Assembly (NCBI GenBank): GCA_015143295.1
Contig: JABCRI010001479.1
Coordinates: 1 to 64,000, forward strand
Origin: Tetracentron sinense
Taxonomy: Eukaryota > Streptophyta > Magnoliopsida > Trochodendrales > Trochodendraceae
Direction of reading: 5' to 3'
DNA length: 64,000 nucleotides
Position numbers and translations under genes: made by a program. The notes beneath the pieces were generated by a model, which saw nothing but the letters and a program-made list of their open reading frames with translations, did not search any database and was not told the DNA's origin. Positions 56,966-64,000 of this stretch are shown here, one piece after another (within the stretch, counting starts at the first letter, position 1; each line of letters opens with the position of its first letter).

Positions 56966-58464
56966 CTCTAGCAAAATGCTCTAAAAGAAGAATGTCTCGT
57001 CAAGGCCCCGTCCACCTTGTTTCTTTGCTATATTCAAAATATCTCTAAAGTTTTTTGGTTCTTAAATTGTTCATATATCATATTTCTATAAACGTGTCTT
57101 ATAATATTTTTTTATCCAAAATGTCTCTCAAGTTTCTATACTTAAAATGTTTCTTAAATTTTTTTAAAAAATGTCTTCACTAGAGTCCCTCTTCTCAGAC
57201 TCTCTCCCCTTCCTCTATCACATGCATTCGCACATGCTGTCCATTAGTAAATGAAGCCAATTGATGGACCCAAAACGTAAACACCTGGGTTGATGTTTAT
57301 TGAATGACGAACCCAATTGATGGACCCAAAACGTACACACCTGGGTTGAAGTTTATGGAATCAGTAATCTAAATGAAATGGGGTATATATTTGCTGCATT
57401 CCCAAGGACAAGCTTGAAAGATGATAATAGTTACAAATATTCGAGCGAATTTGATAGTAACTTTAATAGGTGATAAATTAAAAGAAAATTTATTAAATTG
57501 ATTTAGGGACATTTTATTCCGACCAATGACAACACCAGATGGGTAGTGAATTTGTGTAGATTGAAACCTTTAAAAAGGTCGGGGAATTTCCAATATTATT
57601 TGGATGTAGATGTAGATGTAGATGTAGATGGTAATGATAAATTTGATAGCACACAATTTGATCCGTAGCATGACTTCTAATTACGGAACGAGAAAATTGG
57701 ATTCGTGTCGCTATGGTGCTGTTTTTTTTTTGCTTGGTCCTAATCATTTATCTACGTAAGTTAGGGATTAGGGGGTTAGTAGGGTCAGCACTCATGGTGG
57801 GCATCAACAGTCATACCAAGACTTGAACACAGGTGACACCTCCCCAAATGGAGATACACAACCACTGGGACAAGCCCATGGTGTCGGTGCTTATATTTAT
57901 GATGATAATGATTAGAATACCATTTTGAGGAGTGGTGCATTCGAAAGGGGTGGGACTTAGCATCTAAGGGGCCAATCAAGATCATATAATGTGATTTGAT
58001 GATCATTATCATTTGATATACTATTTTAGTATAAGGGGAGTTCATGGGCCGTTCTTGGTCCATAACCTGAATATTGGGCTAGAGTCTGGCCCATAATTAA
58101 TTGAGATCTTTGATAGAATGTAATTCCTAGTTCAATGGGCTGAACTGAAAAGAAATCACCAATGTTAAAATCTCACTGCACCAACATTACTGAATTAAAC
58201 CAACATTAACATATATGTTTTCTATCTGCATTTGTTCATCAAAATATTCCAATCTCCTTCTTTCTACATTGCAATTTTTTTAAAAGAATGGTTGACTACT
58301 CCAACTCCGCAATGGCTACACGATTTAATTTAAATCGTTACAAAGTAATTATGACAAAAATATGATCGGTTTTAGTTTGTTAATACAAGAACTCCATCGA
58401 TCAATGACAAAAGCAATCAAAGTAGATGATGCTGCTATATTTGGAGAAGCCGAAAGTTTTCTGA
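56966..58464. other. Unassigned sequence
   Basis: No supported gene. The GATGTA hexamer repeats about four times at 57604-57629. A 40-bp segment (GATGGACCCAAAACGTA, CACCTGGGTTGA) is repeated at 57263-57300 and 57314-57350. Confidence 0.45.
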
Positions 58465-59346
58465 TCGCATCAGCTAGAGAAAAGCTTGTATTGCATATAT
58501 CAAAACTAACATCTGGGTATTAAGGAATATTAACCAATACAAGATCAATTATGGTGTGTAACTCACTTGAATTGTTTGGGTATGATCATTTCCCTTGCAT
58601 GTTTCGCACACGAAAAAGAGACCTATACCATTCCATCAAACTTATTCTTTGACATGTGATGAAGAATAGAATTACCAGAACGGAGTCATATTGAGGACCA
58701 TTTCAAGAATACGAGTGTGTGATGGGAAATGGTCTTCTATGTCAAATCAATCCAGAAACACTCCTCCCCCTCAAAATGAATCCAATTGAGACAACCACTC
58801 AATTTCAGCCTGCCTTCAACTATATGTAGAAATTTATGGTGAGATTAAGACTTAATGTGTCCGCTGTATGGGTACTATTTGTCGGTTTCCAATATGAACT
58901 AAAAAGGGCTTCGATCATAGGGCTGGCCCAACACTTATATCAATGGGCCCTGTGGGCCAGGACACTAACATACAAACCCTAACCCGACAAATAAGGGAAT
59001 CTAAAATATTATATGATCTAAGGATCAAGTAAATAAAATTTTCTATTTAAACATATCCAATCTATTTTGTCAAGAGCATTCTCATATTTTATATTGCTCA
59101 AATATAGATCAAAATATGAAGAACGTAATATCATAAATCACATATTATGAAATAACATGAGATCAAGAATGATACACTGCACAAAGTTTCCCTAGTGTTA
59201 AATTTCCTATCAATGGCACACAAGATCTCCTTTGTTGTTCACGGGCTTCTGAAGAATGAGAGAGCTCTTAACTTCTTTAAGCTTTTCTTTAGGATTTCTT
59301 TAATCGAATCTTGATTCAAGAAGTAGATAGCATCTAAGTCTTGATC
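58465..59346. repeat. Upstream duplicated block, copy R3
   Basis: It matches 29010-29912 and lies about 1 kb before copy E. No conserved open frame is seen, so I treat it as duplicated intergenic DNA. Confidence 0.65.
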
Positions 59347-59690
59347 AGACATGACCCTCAGCGTAATACTTTGACTTTATCCATATTGGCTCAGGAGGGG
59401 TTCCTTGTGAACTAATTGGAACTGCTCTGGCATCTAAGTGGCTTGATGACACTTTCAATGAAGGCGAGGCATTTGCCTCGGCTTGTTAATATGTGAAACT
59501 CGCCCGCTTTTATTCTGAGTGTATGTTCTGGTGGGATTTGCCACTTGATGGAATTGTCTGTCCCATAGTTGAATGAGGGTGGCCTTGCCCCAACATGCGC
59601 GAATCTTGATCTGGGTGGTAATTATGCTTTTCTCTTGCTTGTCTGCATGGTGAATCTTAAACAGAAATAATTATGTTAATGTATATTAAA
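59347..59690. other. GC-richer unassigned block, possible gene or element fragment
   Basis: This block starts exactly where homology with R2 stops and has a less AT-biased composition. The minus strand has an open stretch of roughly 40 codons around 59430-59560, but no domain is recognised. An A-rich tail at about 59700 could mark the end of an inserted retro-element. Confidence 0.35.
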
Positions 59691-59761
59691 TATATTTTAC
59701 CAAAAAAAAGGTATACTAAATATATAATATAAATTTAATTTTTAAAGGGTATTATTATAAA

Positions 59762-59935
59762 ATTAATCGAGCCGAGTCGAGCTGAGCCACCTATTGTTCA
59801 AGCTCGGCTCGTTTATTTTTTGAGCTCATTTTTAAGGCTCAGCTCGGCTCGGCTCAACGAGCCCAAAGTAAAAACTCAAGCTCAGTTTATTTCGAGTCGA
59901 GCCAAGCTGGCCCGGCTCATTGACACCCCGACTTG
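59762..59935. repeat. GAGC/GCTC-rich repeat
   Basis: Dense GAGCCGAGTCGAGCTGAGCC and GCTCAGCTCGGCTCGGCTC motifs resemble 12360-12860 and 23580-23700. Probably one end or the whole of a decayed hAT-like element (right end CATTGACACCCC). Confidence 0.5.
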
Positions 59936-60203
59936 ATATCTCTTTCTCTATCGCTTGTTGTGGTCCATGTGGGTCCGCCCTTAATTGCAGTCAACCCTAT
60001 TTGCATGGAAACATATCGTCAGTGTTCTTCTCGACCAGCGTTTTTGAAGGTCAGGATTTCTCTAATGATTATAACTGTTAAATCCGTACAAACCAATTGA
60101 TCCTAACCTTCCAACACTCATGGCCACGAACCGAACCCAGGGAAGAGCATTGACGATAAGCTTCCCTATTTGCACGTACCTAAGCGCGTAACGCGGACTT
60201 GGA

Positions 60204-60282
60204 AAGGTCGTGAGGGTGGCATTTTCCACAGATTACTATCCCGCTTAGCTTCCACGCGTCTGACTTGAATGCCAAGTATAAG
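60204..60282 (+). promoter_or_regulatory. Promoter of copy E, shared with copy A
   Basis: AAGGTCGTGAGGGTGGC, ATTTTCCACAG and TTACTATCCC match the copy A promoter. A TATAAG sequence at 60277-60282 is further from the ATG than in the other copies. Confidence 0.45.
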
Positions 60283-60395
60283 ATGTTTTGTCTAGTACTA
60301 AAATTAACTCTATATCAAAGCTGCCGAGAAGTTCGTACATCATAAAGCAGTCTAGATTTCGAGGAGGTCCTAACTTTCTACAAAGGGAGCTAGAG

Positions 60396-60859
60396 ATGAA
60401 GGAGATGCGCGAAGCAGCACGAGCTTACTATGAAGCGGGGTCTGACCAGCTTAAGAAGCTAGCACGTGAATTTTTCAATTGCATGGACATGGAAAAATTA
60501 GCATTTCGGAGTTCATTGATTTTCTAAAGCACAGAGGATATGGAGAGAATTACTTTAAGTGCTTCAAGGAACTAGATGCGAACCGCAACGGCTCTCTGGA
60601 TTTCTATGAGGTCCTCGTTTTCTATTACATTGTTAGGGTGAAGAGGCAATTTTGCAATGGGTGTAATGCTTTGCTGAAGGGACTGTATTTTAGTTGCGTC
60701 GCTTGCTTCAACTCCTGCCATCATCAGAGCTTCGATCTCTGCAACTCTTGTTATGGTCGTAGAAGAAAAGACGACGACCACACCTTCTTCTTGGATGATT
60801 ACGCAATGCTGATCATGTCCAAGAAACGCTCTTCTTCGGCGCCTGCGAGCTCATATACG
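60396..60859 (+). pseudogene. EF-hand / ZZ zinc-finger protein, copy E, exon 1, frameshifted
   Basis: The first 32 codons (MKEMREAARAYYEAGS onward) are intact. Compared with copy A, ten bases of the first EF-hand loop are missing near 60490 (ATGGACAT is followed directly by GGAAAAATT), which shifts the frame. The rest, in the new frame, still encodes the second EF-hand (loop D-x-N-x-N-G..E, with Asn at position 3), all zinc-finger Cys (CNGC, CVACFNSC, CNSC) and the FLDDYAML stretch, and ends at ACG before GTACGA. The downstream part is otherwise clean, so the loss is probably recent. Intron 1 continues to the window edge, and exon 2 should lie just beyond it. Confidence 0.85.
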
Positions 60860-61018
60860 GTACGAAAATCGGATTACTTTAACGGCATAGGCTCAAACTC
60901 GAATGGGCAACAGCGCTTGCTGTTGCCCATAGCCTCATAGCTTCGATGTTATGTTGAAGGAGTAATGGTTCTGGGACCATAAGGTCCTAGGGCTAGCTAA
61001 CCAAGGGCCACTGCCTCT

Positions 61019-61247
61019 CAAGGCCGGCCCGTCCATTAAGCCATCAAAACCCATGCTTTAGGCCCCAAAAAAAATGAAACCCTAAAGCTTGGGGGCTTTG
61101 ATGACTTTATGAATCAGGTTTAGTGAAAAGAAACCCTAAAAAAATCCATTTAAAAAAAGACTCCATTTTATAGTGAACCTAATTTGAAAAAAAAAGCTTC
61201 ATTTAGAATTCTCGCATTAGACCTCCAAATAGATCGGGCCGGCCTTG
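61019..61247. mobile_element. hAT-type MITE, 229 bp
   Basis: The termini CAAGGCCGGCCCG and CGGGCCGGCCTTG are perfect inverted repeats, and a perfect 8-bp duplication CTGCCTCT flanks it (61011-61018 and 61248-61255). The inside (CCATTAAGCCATCAAAACCC, GGGGGCTTTGATGACTTTAT) is partly palindromic. A relative lies at 63708-63908. Confidence 0.93.
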
Positions 61248-61395
61248 CTGCCTCTAGAACAGGTTAACTTATGGGCCGTTTGGATATACGGCTGTTTTTC
61301 TATTTTTATTTTCCGTTTTTAAAAACCGAAAAATGGCTTTCTTAACTTGTTTAAAATAAGAGAAAAACATAATGAACATAATAAATGAGTAAACA

Positions 61396-61905
61396 ATTTC
61401 AATTTATGGTGGCATCAGTGGTGGGTGGTAGTGATGAAGGTTAGGGGTGGTGGTGGTGATGAGTGGGATGTGATGGTGGTGGTGGGTGTAGTGTGGTGAC
61501 GGGTGGTGGTAGTATTGTGGTGAGTGGTGGGTGGTCGTTGGTGGGTGATGGTGGTGGTGGTGGTGGTGTAGTGGTGGGTGGTGGTGGTGGTGGTGGTGGG
61601 AGGTGGTTGTTGGGTGGGTGGGTGATGGTGTGTTGGCGGTGGTGTAGTGGTGGGTGGTGGAGTAGTGGTGGATGGTGGTGGTAGTGGTGGGTGGTGGTGA
61701 TGATGGTGGTAGAGGTGGGTGGTTGTAGTATTGTAGTGGTGGAGTGGTGGTGTCAGGTGTAGTGATGTGGTGGTGGGTGGTGATGATGTGGTAGTGGTGG
61801 TAGTATTGTGTTGGGTGTGTGGTGGTAGTGGTTGTGGTTGGTGGGTGGTGGTGGTGGTGGTGATAGTGGCGAGTGGTTTTGAGGGTGGATGATGAGTAGT
61901 GGTGT
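61396..61905. repeat. TGG/GGTGG-rich minisatellite
   Basis: About 510 bp consist almost only of GTGGTGG, GGTGGGTGGTGG and TAGTGGTGG on the + strand, with strong strand asymmetry (almost no C). The long open frames on the minus strand here (Pro, Thr and His only) are a by-product. G-quadruplex formation is plausible. Confidence 0.95.
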
Positions 61906-62218
61906 GACACATATGTTTTCTATTTTTGTTTATTATTTTCAAAATTAAAAGGTAACAAAAAAATTTTGTTACCTTGATTTTCATAAATATTGTTAATAAT
62001 GTTTAAAAAAAAAAAAAAACTTGTTTTTAGAAACAGAAAAAAGAAAGGAAAGTTTAATCAAACGGACGCTTAAAGAACAAGGAAAAAAAATTGAGACTTT
62101 GAATCACAAAAAATGTAACGACAAATGCTTCTAAGACTCTGTAAGGCCAAGACTGTCTCGGCCACGCATGCACAGTCTAAGGCCCTACACGGTCTTAAAA
62201 GCATTTCCAAATGCTAAC

Positions 62219-62395
62219 CTTATGTTTGTTTGTCGAGAAAATAAGTGAAAAGAGAGAAAGGAAAAGAAAAGAAAATTAAAGAGAGAGAAAGGAAAAGAAA
62301 AAAAAATTGGACTAAGAATTGTATTAGAAATCTAAAATTTTTTTTTCTTTTTCATGTAATTATCACCTATTTTCTCGGCAACCAAACGTACCATA
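62219..62395. mobile_element. Small MITE with GTTTGTTTGTCGAGAAAAT termini
   Basis: The left end TATGTTTGTTTGTCGAGAAA and, reversed, the right end TGGTACGTTTGGTTGCCGAG are related inverted repeats. It is a shorter relative of 41489-42089. Confidence 0.55.
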
Positions 62396-62399
62396 AAGG

Positions 62400-63341
62400 A
62401 TTTTGCTAGTGAGTGAGATTGTGTCTCTCAGCTAAGGATTCAAAAAATGTCTAAATCCTGTTTTTTTTTTCCATCCCCGAGCTGAGACACAGTCTCGAGG
62501 TGGTCTCGGCCCTAGATGGTCTCATTAGCAAAATCCAATTTCAAAACCCTAGCTAACAATATATAAGAATCGATTAAGTTAAAGGTTTCTTATAATCTTA
62601 ACCGATTTCTCTAAAATGTTAAAACCCTAACATTTAATGTTTTATGTCATTCTTGTAGGCTTCCAAACTCTCACACAAGTGTCACTATTTTTTTCTATTA
62701 CCTTGAAAAATCAGTATAAATCATAATTCTTTATTTTAAAGATTTTGTTTTCTTAACCTACTAAGAAGAGTAGCAACACTAGATGTGAATTTGGAAAAAA
62801 ATTGAATTTTTCTTATTGGGTTAGGCTGCTAGCCCTCCACTTCTTACAAAATCAGGGGATTGCTGTTATTTATTCTCAAGGTCATAGTTCGCCCAAGTAC
62901 CTTACAAAATAGGTGTGGTCCACTAACCCTAACAATTAACCTTAGTACTATATTGACTTGTCATAAAGTTTTTTTTTTTTTTTGTTTGTGTTATCATTTA
63001 TCTATTGTTAGTATCAATCATTAGTTAGTCCTAATAAATGACACTCTTGCAAGACAACAACTTATCTCATAAAAGAGGTCACATCATGTCGTTAGAGCAA
63101 ACAGTAGTGATTTTTTTTTTTTTGTCTCGTAAAAGGTCCCTTTAATTTGTTGGGATTAAAATCAGTGGCCCAAGTAGACCTCTAATTGGTACAGTACTAA
63201 ATGATTAGGAGTAGGGAATGTTGTTCGATAACTCGTTGTATAATTTTGGGCCCCTGACCCAGAATCATCCTTATTGAGTATTCCTTGAATTGGATTGGAT
63301 TTGAGTGTATCTCTATTATGGGCCTAAGCTAATATCTTTAT
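62400..63341. other. Intron 1 of copy E, unassigned part
   Basis: No gene is visible. TTGTTGGGATTAAAATCAGT and the following CAAGTAGACCTCTAATTGG (63148-63190) match intron 1 of copy D at 42124-42170. Other parts are AT-rich with T runs. Confidence 0.55.
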
Positions 63342-63496
63342 GGGTGTGCTCGTTTGGCGAGAAGTTTTGGGGAGAATGTTAAGGTATAATTGTCCCTATT
63401 GAGAAAGTGAAATAAAGGAAGGTTTGGCGCACCAAACACAAGAAAAGTACAAGAAACCTCACTTCTTTTTCTCTTTCCCTCTAAACAAACACACCC
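63342..63496. mobile_element. 155-bp MITE with GGGTGTG termini
   Basis: GGGTGTGCTCGTTTGGCGAG at the left matches the reverse of CTCTAAACAAACACACCC at the right with a few mismatches, and TAT flanks both sides. The superfamily is uncertain. Confidence 0.6.
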
Positions 63497-63707
63497 TATG
63501 GGCTTGGTCTGAAAGCTCATATTAGAAAATCCTCACATCAGATGGCTAGATTCAATGCCAAGATAATTTTTGGCGTTCTTTTTCACCAACATGTGGGCCA
63601 ATCGTCGCTGAATTAGTGTGCACATAACTCCAAACTGCTTCATGCATAGGAAAGCTCCCTTATGTCCCATTCTTCTTCTTCATCATCGTAATAATAATTA
63701 TTATTAT

Positions 63708-63908
63708 CAGGCCAACCCAAGCCATTTGGAAGCCTAAAGCGAAAATTCTAAATGAGGCTTTTTTTAAAAAAAAAAATTTGTAATGTTATTAAAAAAATAT
63801 TAACTATAAATGGAGCCTTTTTAATATTCTAAATGGGGCCTTTTTAATTTTATTTTTTTAATGGAGCCTAAAGCAAAGGCTTTGATGACTTAATGGACGG
63901 GCCAGCCC
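63708..63908. mobile_element. Relative of the hAT MITE at 61019
   Basis: GCCTAAAGC, GGCTTTGATGACTTAATGG and ACGGGCCAGCCCCG match the inside and right end of the element at 61019-61247. It sits in an ATT-repeat context (TTATTATTAT on both sides), so its borders are approximate. Confidence 0.6.
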
Positions 63909-63942
63909 CGACTATTATTATTATTACACTTTAGTTTATACA

Positions 63943-64000
63943 AAATTGAGGAAATCCTTGGGTAATGGTAAACTCTGTTAGGTCAAACATTATAGAACCA
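63943..64000 (+). other. Start of the conserved 3' intron 1 segment (copy E)
   Basis: CAAAATTGAGGAAATCCTTG, GGTAATGGTAAACTCTGTT and ACATTATAGAACC match the intron 1 segment of copies A and D that precedes exon 2 by about 350-740 bp. Exon 2 of copy E is therefore expected shortly after the window ends. Confidence 0.75.

Noticed and set aside
61404-61984. Minus-strand frames of 168-189 codons rich in His, Thr and Pro
   Set aside because: By-product of the TGG minisatellite.

Overview
The window looks like nuclear DNA of a flowering plant with a repeat-rich, probably large genome. The reasons are short exons separated by long AT-rich phase-0 introns with GT..AG borders, plant-type LTR retrotransposons, tRNA-like SINEs with poly(A) tails, and hAT, Mutator-like and Tourist-like elements. 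Nothing bacterial or organellar is visible. I cannot name the species from the sequence alone.

The only host genes I can support belong to one small family present as five tandem pieces, all on the + strand. The model is a first coding exon with two EF-hands and a ZZ-like zinc finger (about 156 codons), a short Pro/Ser/Thr-rich exon 2 (22-30 codons) and a helical Ala/Glu-rich last exon (33 codons plus stop). Copy A (4410-6049) has exons 1 and 2 but no recognisable exon 3. Copy B (7119-12027) is complete. Copy C (36489-36959) shows only exon 1. Copy D (40427-45834) has the zinc-finger half of exon 1, exon 2 and exon 3. Copy E (60396-60859) has an exon 1 frameshifted by a 10-bp deletion, and its intron 1 runs off the right edge. 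All introns are phase 0, so C could splice into D and give a protein with two zinc fingers.

Non-coding homology shows how the cluster grew. A and E share a promoter block, B and C share another, and the 3' flanks of B and D match. A block of about 0.9 kb recurs upstream of C and E, with a diverged trace upstream of A. Region by region: 1-4.3 kb is unassigned sequence, a SINE and the A promoter; 4.4-12.2 kb holds genes A and B; 13.2-22.8 kb is a nest of LTR elements three layers deep; 22.8-28.9 kb is duplicated flank with an hAT-like / foldback / solo-LTR nest; 30.4-34.9 kb is a Mutator-like MITE carrying a 4.1-kb hAT transposon with a decayed transposase gene; 36.4-46.2 kb holds genes C and D, with an hAT/SINE/solo-LTR nest and several MITEs in the introns; 46.2-51.4 kb is duplicated flank, a SINE, a MITE and a TRIM; 51.7-55.1 kb is a reverse-oriented solo LTR; 55.2-60.2 kb is mostly MITEs and unassigned sequence; 60.2-64 kb is gene E with a TGG-rich minisatellite and small MITEs in its intron.

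The proteins look like calcium-sensing adaptors: paired EF-hands next to a zinc-binding protein-interaction module and a conserved tail. Everything about their function is inference from domain type. The most interesting points are the EF-hand plus ZZ architecture itself, the possible C-D fusion, and the insertion nests with matching empty sites inside the same window.
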